Below are positions 12,439-22,711 of a stretch of DNA of 64,000 nucleotides, piece after piece. The position numbers and the translations under genes are program-made. Positions within the stretch are counted from its first letter, which is position 1. The number at the start of each line of letters is the position of its first letter. The notes under the pieces were generated by a model. It saw nothing but the letters and a program-made list of their open reading frames with translations. It did not search any database and had not been told where the DNA came from. This DNA comes from Aldrovandia affinis (lineage: Eukaryota; Chordata; Actinopteri; Notacanthiformes; Halosauridae): assembly GCA_029706075.1 (NCBI GenBank), contig JAINUG010000023.1, positions 930,001 to 994,000 of the forward strand. The letters run 5' to 3'.

Positions 12439-14036
12439 CAGTGAGGGAAGGCTCTGTCAGCTGTACTCTCAGCCTCGCACTGGTTGCTTGGGTCTCCTCT
12501 GGATTTGGCTTGATTTTAATTTCAGATTGTAAATCCTTGGATACTTGCAACCTTTCCCCAGTTGTTTTGGAAACAATAAATTGTTAAAAAGGAGTCTGCA
12601 TGAAAACAGATGACCAGTCATCAGAGACAAATAATTACCAGACAACACTTCCCTAAAATCATTGTCATTTCAGCACTATTTTTTGTGGTCTATAGAGTAT
12701 CTATTCATGCTTTAAGAAAAAAAACGGATGATACAATTGATTTGATCTATTTTACAATGTATTACTTTCACTGCATTCTCCTGTAAATAATCCATTGATT
12801 TCACATTGATCTAAATGTATTACCAGACCACATCAAAGTTCCAAGTACGATTACACACCACATCAGGCACATCAACCAAATAAAATAAGTTTGTTTCTAA
12901 TATCAAATAACTGACTTAACAGGTTGATTTTACAGATTACTTAGGCAAAATCTTAAGTAAGAGAAATCGTAGTTTCCCCACTGCCCTGAACGAAACTTCT
13001 GACTTGCTGTGCTCCTTCTATTTTTACTGTTAACCCCCTTCTATTGATTGGTGTGGCAACTGCTTTTATTATACTACAAAAATAACAAAAAACACTTTAA
13101 TTACACACAAGCAGTCAGAAAACCTGCCAATAACTTAAATAAAATCATATCAGGGTTCAGAAATGTGTCATTCTGAAATAGTTTTTGTAAGTTGTAACTC
13201 ACGAAATGTCAGCAATAGTATCCAATAGTAAATGTGTTTTGAGATTCATATCTGTAAATAAATGTGCATTCTTCTGAGTGAATGATTCTATGGCTGCAAC
13301 CTTTCATTTTTTTGCTGCCTTTTAGTTAAACAAGACAAGACACTTTCATGTAGACAAAGAACAGGATCTCTCTGGTTAGTTATTAGATAAATATTTATAA
13401 TTTGTCATTGTGTAACATTCCCCTTATTTCTGACAAGGCTCGTGATTCCCAAATAAGTGTCATTTGCAACAAAGTAAGAAAAGCTGAAAAACTTTAGAAA
13501 TGAAATATATTTATATATAAAATACAGTATGTCAACCAAATCATACATATAACTCATGTTAAGCATGCTGATCATTCAGCTGAACCTTTGTTAGTGAACA
13601 GTACTTCATTCTGAGCTTTGAGAGATGAATATAGAGATAAGGATATTCACAAACCAGCATTGTATAAATCTATATCCATTAGAAAGTGAAAAGGTATACT
13701 TGCTGACCAAATCTGTTTGCTGTCATGAGGCACAGAGTAAGGCCCTAAAAGTGCAACACCAATGCTCTCTCCACAATCAACCACTGCTGTTTATTGATGT
13801 TAAATAGATCAATCTTTTAGTTGTTTTAATATTATTTTAAATGTCAAAATGCGTGTTATCCTGATCTGCTATACAATCAAAAAGAAAGGATGAAATATTA
13901 GTTAACCTTGAGTGTGTGCACATAAGCAATCATGAAAAAACAACATTCACCTTCATTCAAACATTAATATTTGAAGACATTTAATATATGCATGCCTTTC
14001 AATTTTAAATGCTCTTGGTGTTCTTATATTTATGTA
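12439..14036. other. AT-rich non-coding stretch, nothing recognised
   Basis: No repeat boundary, RNA gene or coding feature was recognised. Confidence 0.45.
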
Positions 14037-14100
14037 CGTAACATTACATTTACATATAGGCCTTTAGCAGATTCTCTTATTCAAATCGACTTACAAAAGT
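14037..14100 (-). mobile_element. L2-type 3' tail fragment (SINE or LINE)
   Basis: On the minus strand this reads as a diverged copy of the GTAAGTCG...TTATTC...GCTAAA stem followed by ATGTAAATGTAATG, the TGTAA-type end of L2-tailed elements. Only the tail is left, so SINE and LINE origin cannot be told apart. Confidence 0.7.
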
Positions 14101-17100
14101 GAATACAAAAAGGTTTATGGTTTAAGATTTGTGTACATATAACTGTAGCCTATATGCAGGCAATTTTTTGAATCAACACGAAATACTATTATGATATATT
14201 TGTATTAATGACACTTTTTGGGTTATTTTTATAATGCATTATTGGTTTTGTGCTCACTCAATAGTGCATTTTATTGGCTATGTCATGGAGTAGTGTCTAC
14301 ACAACACTGCAAGTTTCATAGAGACAATCGTTCAAATACAATGACAGATTACCAACAGCTGTTGGTGTAATTCAAAAAGCCAGAAAACATAACATTAATA
14401 AACCAAACAACGGGCGACAGGAATCAGAATATCACTGATTTATGAAAACAAGAGCTCAACATGCAACTACGCAGAACAAGTTTATACTTGATATCATCTG
14501 ATGCACTTTGCAGCTTTTAGCTGATCAGTGCCACAATAGACACGTGCTGTGGTTTGCACCCAGTGCCGAAGAAAAGCAGGTAAACAACAGGTGCAAGTCG
14601 TGCAATCTGATCAAGAACAGAGGACGAGAATTCTTAAGGCGTGGCAAGTCTGGCAGCCTCACTGCAAGTATGTTGATATGGGCTTTATGTGTCACCTGTG
14701 GCAAACCGTTGATTAACATACTGCATGGAAGAATTAAAAACGTTAAATGTGGAGAAAAGTTGTTTACTTCGGCGAATGGCGTGTCCTTCAGACAGTAAAT
14801 ACAACTCTTGCAGATTTTAGGGACGGCCGTAAAGCTATTCAGACTAGTTTATTTGTGTAGACCGCGGTGAAGTAATGGTAGTTAAATGTGTGACTGGTTT
14901 ATGAACCTCGTTTGTTTGAGCTGTTCTTATTCTACTAAATGCTCGTCTGAAAGCAACTACGTTCCTTCTATAAACACAAAAGCGAAAAGTGGGAGTAGCT
15001 TATAGCTCTGCTGTACTCGCCCGAGCGACATGAAATAAAATTCAAAAGACGCAATAGGCTAAATAAATATTAACGGAAAGCGAAATAACGTTACAATATC
15101 AAGTGCAAAGGAGGTAGGCTATTGCTTTGAACTGGAGTATAGAGACATGTTATGAATCATACGGAATAATCGCAATTCGCATAAACTGCGAACTCATTAA
15201 CAAGAAACGGACACTTCACAGATTAAATGTGTTTTATCACAGTTATATTTACCATTTTGTTATTTTATCACGAATATTCTTTGCTAATATGCAAACTCAA
15301 AGACCGCAGTAGGTGACATTAGGTAAATTAGCCAGCAGCATTGCAGTAGCCAGACTGAAAACGGGATCTTGTTTAGCCTAGTCTCGTTTTGAGTCGCAGT
15401 TCACCTTAAATGAACTTGTATAATCGTACTCAGACAGCATGCATGCCGTAGTGTAGTGGTCAAAGCCGTTCTCATATATATGCGTGCGATAGATAGTATT
15501 CTTACGGTTGGATTAAAATAATAATAATAATGAAATATGTATATATCCTCGTGCATCCAGAACGAGTGTTTTCCGTTGTTCGTGGATCACATTTTCAGTG
15601 AATGCCTGGGGTTGTTCGGTTCACTTTTCGCCGTGAGCGAGGGGACGGTACACATAGCAGCACTTTCTCCCCTGCTCCTCTGCCGCCGAGTTGTTTTCAG
15701 CTAATAAAACTAGTCGAGGTACAGAAATTGACTGTCAAGAATGACATTTTCACCGCCTAGTACCGACTTGATCTTGAACTTGGAAAAGGAACCAGAATGG
15801 AATTACGATCGTGTGATTCCCCCCCCTTATCTTGCACCCGTGTTTATTTGAAAACAGAAGAGGGAAGAAGGAACGTTTGAAAACGTTTTCTCGTGTTTTA
15901 GGAGCAACGCCGATGTGCATTTTAAAGTAAGTTTCATTGATTCACTGATTGAAATTAAATATGGATGCTATCGACCATTATATATAATATTCAGATCGTG
16001 TGCGCATACATTTTGTTTTTTAGCATCCTAAACATGTCTTAAATTACAGCGTACTCGTTTTCCAGAGCACTCTTGTGCCACCAACATTTTTGAGGTAAGG
16101 AAGTGTACTTTTTTGGGGTTCGATTAATAGATTCGCTTTAGGCCACAACTGAGTATAACATTAATCTTTCGAGAAAAGGAAACAAATCAGGCCCCTTAAT
16201 TTTTAAGGCCTACGAGAAAATTAAAGCGTATCTAAAGCGACACACATGCGACATGCTAATATAATTATATTTCAATATTAATAACCACAATAACATTGGC
16301 ATTTACTCCCGATACTGTGGCAAAATAATTAAATGAACACCTTAAATGTCCACATTCTGTATCTGATAGAAAACTGTGAAGATTTTCACATCTGTAAATC
16401 CATATATAAAAATATGTTCGCTACTTTACTCTAAAATGAGTAATTGCTGCTAGAATGAACAGCGCAAATATGAATTCAATTTATATTTTGTAGTCTACAG
16501 CAAGTTATAAGGACGAGCGGTTTTCTCTGTGGTAAATTACCCATTAAGTCTGATTTAATTATGTTAGATTTTTTCAATCAAATTCTCTCTATAACCAACA
16601 TGTCTTTGAAAATACTTTATAATTTATAATATACAACAGGCATCAGTCTTTCTGCCGTTTATAATAGTCGTGACGTCGACTTTTAGAATATACTTTATAT
16701 ATCATCGTTATAGAATGTGACAGGAATATCTAGTGAAAATTAATAAATGTGTAATCTATATGAATTTGTTTTCTGATGACTATTGATTCAAAGGTTACTT
16801 TATTATACTTATAAACAAACCTATAAACAAACACAATCAGTTTCCATATCCATTCTGCAAGGTATCATAAATCAAGCTATCCTTTGCATTTTCACAAACA
16901 TTTGTTATGGACATCAACAACATTGAAAACAATTAACTGTTTATGGTGCTTTAGTTGTATCATGTTAGATTTGTGTGTGTGTGTGTGTGTGTGTGTGTTT
17001 TAGACCTGCCTGTATAGAAGGAGAACATTTCTGGAGGATGTGAAACAATGAGATTCAAAGTTTCACAAAACTACCAACCTTCAGATAAGGTATGTTGGCC

Positions 17101-17549
17101 TTAATGAAATATCTGACCACCATGTTACTGTAATAAATCAATGGCATTATTATTTTTTTTTTAAAGGAAGGTTTCATAGCAATTAAAATGTATATATGAG
17201 ATGTGTATAATGTATATATTTGTGAAAAGGGGCAATTATATATGATAAAACACATTACACCTGCCTTGTATGTTTAATGGGTAATTGGGCTATTAATCCC
17301 CTCTCACTAGCAAATATTGGTTGCTTCTAAAATGGCCACGTTGCTGGCACGCATCCCAACATTTTAAAATGTGTTAAATTTGAATTGTTGTCTTTCTTAG
17401 TTGAAAATGCATTTGAAATAAAGGCTTGTTCTCAATTGTTTCAATGTTGATACAATAATTTTTGCTTGAGCTCCAACCACATATGTGATGTTTACCGATG
17501 CTGTGGTTTATTTTGTTATTTTATTTGTTTTTGGAGACTGATATCCTCC
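14101..17549. other. Non-coding stretch with one mildly CpG-bearing patch and a GT microsatellite
   Basis: A pure GT run occupies about 16973-16998. Positions 15540-15920 are richer in CpG than the flanks (for example TTCGCCGTGAGCGAGGGGACG and ACGATCGTGTG) and include a possible splice donor in AAAGTAAG at 15925-15932. I found no open frame with domain similarity. A promoter or untranslated exon is possible but unsupported. The 96-residue frame at 14508-14798 has no recognisable domain. Confidence 0.35.
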
Positions 17550-17937
17550 AGCAGCCTGTGTTCTTGTTTTGATTCTCTTTGCATGTTACGCATGTGCACA
17601 CTGCTGGTCCATGTGTGTCTTCCTTCACCTTACCCGTCCTTAGATTTTCTGGCCCTGCAGACCCTTGCAAAATGAGACCGTGCTGCTTCCACTGATTTTT
17701 GTTGCACTTGGAACACATTTTGGGGAGCGCCTGTTGTCCGTCAGCATTCTGACACTTCCTTGTAGCCCTGTTTTGCTTGTGATGAATTAGTGTCCGGAGC
17801 CCTGTCCTGAGAAGAACCACCAGTCTATTAAAAAGCATTGTTTCTGCCATAGACTGCAGGGATGCGCTGTGACACGCTCTGGGAGTTAGGATTTTGGTCA
17901 GCTCAGGTATCTGGGCATGAATTAGAATTTTCTTCTT
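17550..17937. promoter_or_regulatory. Possible conserved non-coding block
   Basis: Complex, balanced sequence bounded by AT-rich DNA and a poly-T tract. Neither strand has coding similarity; the minus-strand frame through it opens with poly-lysine from the T tract and is spurious. Constraint is only guessed from texture. Confidence 0.2.
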
Positions 17938-17979
17938 TTTTTTTTTTTTTTTTTGTTTTTTTTTTTTTTTTTTTTTTTG
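17938..17979. repeat. Poly-T tract
   Basis: A run of T interrupted by a single G near 17955. It could be the tail of a minus-strand retroposed sequence, but the DNA upstream of it on the minus strand shows no recognisable SINE or processed gene. Confidence 0.85.
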
Positions 17980-18139
17980 CAGCAAATAAAAAATGTCATT
18001 CGCTCCATTAGCACCATGATGTATATATTATGTTTTGTCTGTACTTTTATTTTTAAATAATCCAAATGATCTAGCATTTTAGTGTTCAACATAACTCATA
18101 TTAGACAAAAAAACAACATTTTGAATTAGTTATATTGTA

Positions 18140-18470
18140 TTGATTACTTTGGCCGTTCTCTCGTTTGATCACATGTGCTGGTAATGAGGATTGTAGTAAG
18201 TGCCAATGAAGTTATCACTGTTAATGTATCACACTCAGAGTATCTATTCAGCTGTGCTTGTTGATGAAATGCAGTTTGTAACAGCTTAACAAGATTATGC
18301 TGAACTCGCATGCTTTTCTGCTCTTGAGAAATCTTTTGTACAGACTGTACTGGCCAACGTTTCATCAGGCAGATTCAGTCATTTTTAAGGCAATCTGTTC
18401 TGATTCATCATGAATGCTTTGTTACATTCTATTAATTATGACATTACACAATCGGCTGCAGTGGCAACCA
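18140..18470. promoter_or_regulatory. Possible conserved non-coding element
   Basis: Non-repetitive and moderately AT-rich, with E-box and homeodomain-like words (CACATGTG, TTAATTATGA, CATTCTATTAATTATG) and no coding frame of interest. This is the composition seen in vertebrate developmental enhancers. No comparison was possible. Confidence 0.25.
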
Positions 18471-19103
18471 CTTCTTTTGATCTTGCTTGCCGCCTAGGCG
18501 CCTTTTTGTTGTGCGTACGTCCAGAGTTGTCTTGCCATTCATTTCTTCTGTGAATGGCACACATCCTCCTGCCATGTAGCACAAATGGAAGGAAGAGGTG
18601 GGTTTTACCAGGCAGCGGAGTAAGAGTATCTTCCGGCCTGCACATACGGAGCACATCTGGGGAAAAGTGTGTTCAGAGTGCAGGGGGAATATCGTCTGAT
18701 CTCTGGTGGGAGCTTCTTCCTTGCCAGGCTGCCACTTTGCAGCAATACCTCCTTAACCTCCGTGCTCTGATACCAGGGAGGGGGGGGGGGGATTGGCCTG
18801 TGCCTCATGCTTCACCACAGGGGCGCAGGGAGGACATACAGGGACCCACCCAGTCGCACCCAGCCCTCCAGTAGCTCTGCAGGCTGCTGATCAGTTGCAA
18901 AAACCGCAAAACGGAAAGTGCTCAGCTCTGGGTTTCAGAACGCAGCAGCAGTAACTGACCGTGCTTCAGAACACAGCGGCAGTAACTGACTGTGATTAGT
19001 CTTATAAAATATTTATTATTTTATGTGGGCTGCTGCCACCTTGCTGAAATGATACTGACTTTGAGATGTTACTGTGCCGTCGAGTTTGGCAGGTGTCGGG
19101 CCC
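18471..19103. other. Non-coding stretch left of the piggyBac-like element
   Basis: A G-run lies at 18779-18790. A direct duplication occurs near 18930-18990: CAGAACGCAGCAGCAGTAACT and CAGAACACAGCGGCAGTAACT are two copies about 32 bases apart. No gene recognised. Confidence 0.5.
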
Positions 19104-19385
19104 TTAACACTAGGAGCGCCGAGTTTCCAGACATACAAGAAGAAGATACAATATACAGTCAGGTCCAGAATTATTGGCACCCTTGATTTAAATGGACAAA
19201 AAATACTAGAAAACAAATAATACCATTACTGAGATATATTGTAATTTTACAACATGTGGAATGTATTTTGCTTTATTAATGATTCAATGGATTTTACCAA
19301 AATAACATTACATTATGATAACATTTTTCAAATTAAATTTCTTTCCAAAAAAGAAAGGGTTTCACAATTATTGGCACCCCTGTTT

Positions 19386-20440
19386 TTAGCACTTGGTGCA
19401 GCTTCCCCTGCCTAGGAAAACGGCACAGACTATTTCTCTAATGTTTGATAAGGTTGGAGAACACATTTGGAGGGACCTTTCCTCCATGCAAAGCTCCATT
19501 TCAAGATCCTTGATATCCTTATGTTTGCCCTTATGGACTGCCCTCTTCAATTCAGAGCACACTGATCGGTAGGTTTTAAGTCCAGAGACTGAGATGGCCA
19601 TTGCAAAACATTTAATTTGTTTTCACAGAAACATTTGTGTTTTGTATTTTGAAGTGTGTTTGGGGTCATTGTAGTGGTCCTGTGTGGCTCAGTCGGTAGA
19701 GCATGGCGTTGGCAACGCTTAAGTTGTGGGTTCAATTCCCACTGGGACCACATGTACAGAAAAATTTATGCATTCACTACTGTAAGTCGCTTTGGATAAA
19801 AGCGTCTGCTAAATGGCATATATTATTATTATTATATTATTGTCTTGTTGGAAGGTCCACCTAAGACCAAGTCTCAGCTTCCTGGCAGAGGCAACCAGTC
19901 CTGGCACTTGGTGAAATTCATTATGCCATTGATCTAACAATAGCCCCAAAGCATCAATGATCCACCACCATATTTGATAGTAGGTATGAGGTGCTTTTCC
20001 TTGTATGCATCCCTCTTTTGATGCCAAACATGCCAAACATACCTAGTTCGTCATAGTTCCAATGATGTTTGGCAAACCCCAGATGCTTGAATTTGTTGGT
20101 TGCTCTCAGTAAAGGCTTTCTTCATGTGACCCTTCCAAAGTTGGTATGGAGGTGGTGTCTTATGGTTGATTTTGAGAAATTGTGACCCCAAAACACAACT
20201 AAAGTGTAAAACTCACAGTTCTGTGGTACTTCTTTGCCTCCCTCACCATCTTCCTGGCTGTGCATGGGGACAACATGAATTTGCATCCTCTTCCTGGCAA
20301 GTTAGCAACTGTTCGATGTTTGACACTTTTTGATTATTGCCCTAACAGTGCTGGCATGTTTAACTGTTTATCTATATTTTTTGTACCCATTACCTGACTT
20401 GTTTTACCTAACTTAAGTTCCTTAAATAGGTTTAATTTTA
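19386..20440 (-). pseudogene. Tc1-like transposase remnant, split by a SINE
   Basis: Minus-strand peptides match Tc1 transposases: GKAPHTYYQIWWWIIDALG, VASARKLRLGLRWTFQQDN, NVLQWPSQSLDLKP and a C-terminal ELKRAVHKGKH. The SINE at 19673-19838 sits just after FQQDN, in the segment that should continue DPKH, so it cuts the catalytic domain. The N-terminal helix-turn-helix part is heavily decayed and the start is not definable. The intact family product is about 340 residues. Confidence 0.85.
19673..19838 (+). mobile_element. tRNA-derived SINE with L2-type tail, inserted in Tc1
   Basis: The tRNA-like head has an A box (TGGCTCAGTCGG, 19685-19696) and a B box (GGTTCAATTCC, 19729-19739). The 3' part carries GTAAGTCGCTTTGGATAAAA then GCGTCTGCTAAATG, the tail that lets such SINEs use L2-clade LINE machinery, followed by a TAT/ATT run. 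Directly beyond each end is ATTGT (19668-19672 and 19839-19843), a short target duplication. On either side the Tc1 text resumes (GGTCATTGT then CTTGTTGG). Confidence 0.92.
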
Positions 20441-21118
20441 TTGCAGATTTCAATAAGAAGCCAATCATTTTGACACCTATGTTTTTAAATTTTTTATTAT
20501 TTTATAAAAAGAATAGAAAGAATCATTTGTTGATAATATTGAACACTGGTTGTGCACACGGCATTATGCACCTTTGCGCATCCGTTTATTTCTTAATTAT
20601 AAGTTTTTACTCTCCTTCATTCCCTACTCGCAGTCAGCACAAACATAAATCTTTGTGATGCTCTTGGTACCATTTCCAAACTTACATCTGTTTAAAAATT
20701 GTAATTAGATTACCCCCACAATATTGGCCGCCCAGTTTTATTCACACTGATAATGGAAAATTATGCAACCATATTGCATTGTCTCCTGCTCAACCCTCAC
20801 CCATTAGACTAATGGTTCTGTGATACATAGCACTTTAACCGAGATTTAATGTTCCATTATCAGAGGTTTGGGGGAGAGACTATCTGCATTAGAGAGCCAC
20901 AAACACCCAAAAGGCATCATGGCTATTTTTGAAGTATTATTGAATTACAGCATTCGTTCCTTTTGTTATATTGAAATTCAAACCATGCAAGTGTGTTGAA
21001 AAAACATATTTAGGAAAAGTCAGGGACTGGGGGTGACGTGACTTTCCCAACGGCAAAGTTATTTAAATGTTAAAATCACCAAATGCCTGAAAAAACATTA
21101 TGGCGCTCCTAGTGTTAA

Positions 21119-21787
21119 AGGAAAGGGAGTTCAATTTCATGATTTGTCATCGTGACCTGGGTCTGCTGGTTAGACAAACAGCACTTGGTGGGATAATATA
21201 TGAATACCTCTACACTTTAAACAGTGATTTCTTATCAGGGTCAGCAGGAATGCCATTGTGTTTTTGTTACACGTGTCAAACCCAAGTGTTCAGAGACAAT
21301 GGAGCAGAGGTTGTTCTCCACTGTAAACAGGCTGTAGGAAAGCCTGTAGGCCAGTCCTTGGATGGAAACTACTACTAATTCTCACACAGCACTGTGTGAG
21401 GGAGCTATTTATGAAGGATAGTGATAATTGGATGTTCTCTGTAGTACTACAAGCCAATAAGGTGAAAATGGTTCACCTGTTCCGTGGCCTGACTACTTCT
21501 TTGAACTATGGTGGGCCAAGGTATTACACTAGCTAGGTATCATTTATACCTAGCTCGCTCTGTCAATTACAAGGTAACTGGCTGGCTAGTTACAATAGCT
21601 ACCTAGTATGCTATTTTGTCATGTTCCATACAGGAACATTCTAGCATTGAATAGCTAGCTTGTTAGCTATGGCGTACCTAAAATGACCTATGAAGTATTA
21701 CCTGCCCATGCTTCCCTGGGTCTAACCAGGCACTTTACCCAGCAAGTTAGATAGCTAGCCAGCTATCTTGAAGTTTTAATGTCTATG
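21119..21787. other. Non-coding stretch rich in GCTAGC words
   Basis: From about 21530 to 21775 the words TAGCTAGC, CTAGCTAG and AGCTAGCC recur irregularly. This is a texture I associate with decayed fish DNA transposons, but no ends could be paired. The earlier part has no recognised feature. Confidence 0.4.
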
Positions 21788-21930
21788 TAGGGGTGCACCG
21801 ATATACCGGTGGACTATCAGTATCAGCTGATATTTGCCTTGTTGACTGCAATTGGCTTATTAGCCGATAAAATAAAAATTACAGATGGCAGTGGCCGATA
21901 ATTATCCGTCAGTTTGTTGCACCAATCTGG
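21788..21930 (+). mobile_element. hAT-like element fragment, left end
   Basis: Begins TAGGGGTGCACCGATATACC and continues with phrases such as CAGTATCAGCTGATATT and TTAGCCGATAA. This terminal sequence is common to a group of fish hAT-type transposons whose ends read 'aggggtgcaccgata'. No matching right terminus was seen, so the copy is truncated and the end is approximate. Confidence 0.6.
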
Positions 21931-22054
21931 TCTAAATAGAAGGGCAGCATATTTTATTTACAGGCTAAACTGACTGAAACCACACATAATTTACTCCTCT
22001 GATGATACTGCGATTGACTAGCTATCACGAGCACAGGCTTGCACAAGATGCATG

Positions 22055-22169
22055 CTAGAGCTGGGCGATATGGGCAAAAATAATTCACATGAAATGTTGA
22101 CCAAATACTTCGATAACAATATTGAAATGATAATTTGTATGCAGAAAAAAGCTGAGCATATTCAGATAT
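22055..22169 (+). mobile_element. Transposon left-end fragment with 'gagctgggcgatatgg' terminus
   Basis: TAGAGCTGGGCGATATGGGC followed by CAAAAAT and ATTGAAATGATAA resembles a very common fish DNA-transposon end. It is cut off where the next element begins at 22170. The superfamily is uncertain (hAT is the likeliest). Confidence 0.5.
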
Positions 22170-22711
22170 TAGGGGTTTAACGGTACACGTATTTGTACTG
22201 AACCAATAACGCACTTTTTTTGCGGAACTTAATTCAAAACTCTCAAATGATGGAATAGATTAGACCCCGTCTGCCATCGGGGTCGCTTTGTTACAGTGCT
22301 TGCAGAACACTCCTCCTTTCTGTTCTTTGTCAGCTGGTTTGTAACCGAAGTAACCCCTAAACTCAGGACTAAACTCGGTCTTCAAGGCTGACTGTAATTG
22401 GCTGTGTTGTGTGTTGGTTGGAAAAAGGCCAGAACGAATGCAGGAACTATTCTCCTCCACGCAACAATGTTATAGCCTAACCGCAATCAACATTTGTAAA
22501 TTTGCCATCATTGATCATTGAAATTACAATAGCGGTGTAAAATTTGGTTATCACCGTGCCTTGCTGTTCTTGTTAACATTGTCAAACGAACAAAATGTTG
22601 GCTGTGCGGGCACATTACAAGGTGTTGGAGAAAGACAACCGATTTGCTATTTGTAACAAATGCTCCAGTGAGATTTCAAGAGGAGGCAACTCAAGCAAGG
22701 ATTTTGGATAA
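22170..22711 (+). mobile_element. hAT-like transposon, 5' part (copy 1)
   Basis: Begins TAGGGGTTTAACGGTACACG and TATTTGTACTGAACC, the terminus of a known fish hAT-type family. From about 22323 to 22705 it matches, in opposite orientation, the block at 47446-48015. It ends just after the start of a BED-finger reading frame. No 3' half of the transposase or right terminus was seen. Relative to copy 2 it lacks roughly 150 bp after GTCTTCAA. Confidence 0.75.
22595..22711 (+). pseudogene. BED-type zinc finger start of a hAT transposase, truncated
   Basis: A 38-codon frame from ATG to TAA contains VLEKDNRFAICNKCSSEISR, with the CxxC pair at residues 20 and 23 and then SRGG and S-K. This is the first half of a BED zinc finger, the DNA-binding module at the N terminus of many hAT transposases and domesticated ZBED proteins. 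The second zinc-ligand pair and the catalytic domain are absent because the homology ends just before the stop. Confidence 0.7.

Larger units (their letters stand above)
19156..20510 (-). mobile_element. Tc1-like transposon inserted in the piggyBac-like element
   Basis: The left end is CAGTCAGGTCCAGAATTATTGGCACCC after a TA (given here as two overlapping parts: CAGTCAGGTCCAG, then AATTATTGGCACCC). A second internal direct repeat, CAATTATTGGCACCCC, lies at about 19366-19381, matching the double-repeat end structure of fish Tc1 elements. At the right only an inner repeat (CATTTTGACACCTATG, near 20468) is recognisable, so the outer right end is eroded and its boundary is approximate. The transposase lies on the minus strand. 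Confidence 0.87.
19108..21114. mobile_element. piggyBac-like element flanked by TTAA, host of a nested Tc1
   Basis: TTAA at 19104-19107 is followed by CACTAGGAGCGCC. At the other side GGCGCTCCTAGTG (21102-21114) is followed by TTAA at 21115-21118. This gives a 13-bp perfect terminal inverted repeat with a TTAA duplication, the hallmark of piggyBac-superfamily insertion. About two thirds of the 2.0-kb span is a Tc1 insertion. The remaining 0.6 kb shows no piggyBac transposase, so it was probably a short non-autonomous element. Confidence 0.82.

Noticed and set aside
15446-15475. tRNA-like phrase GTAGTGTAGTGGTCAAAG
   Set aside because: A-box-like only; no B box at suitable distance and no foldable cloverleaf.
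17521-17985. 154-codon minus-strand frame beginning with poly-lysine
   Set aside because: The start lies in a poly-T tract and the rest has no family resemblance.
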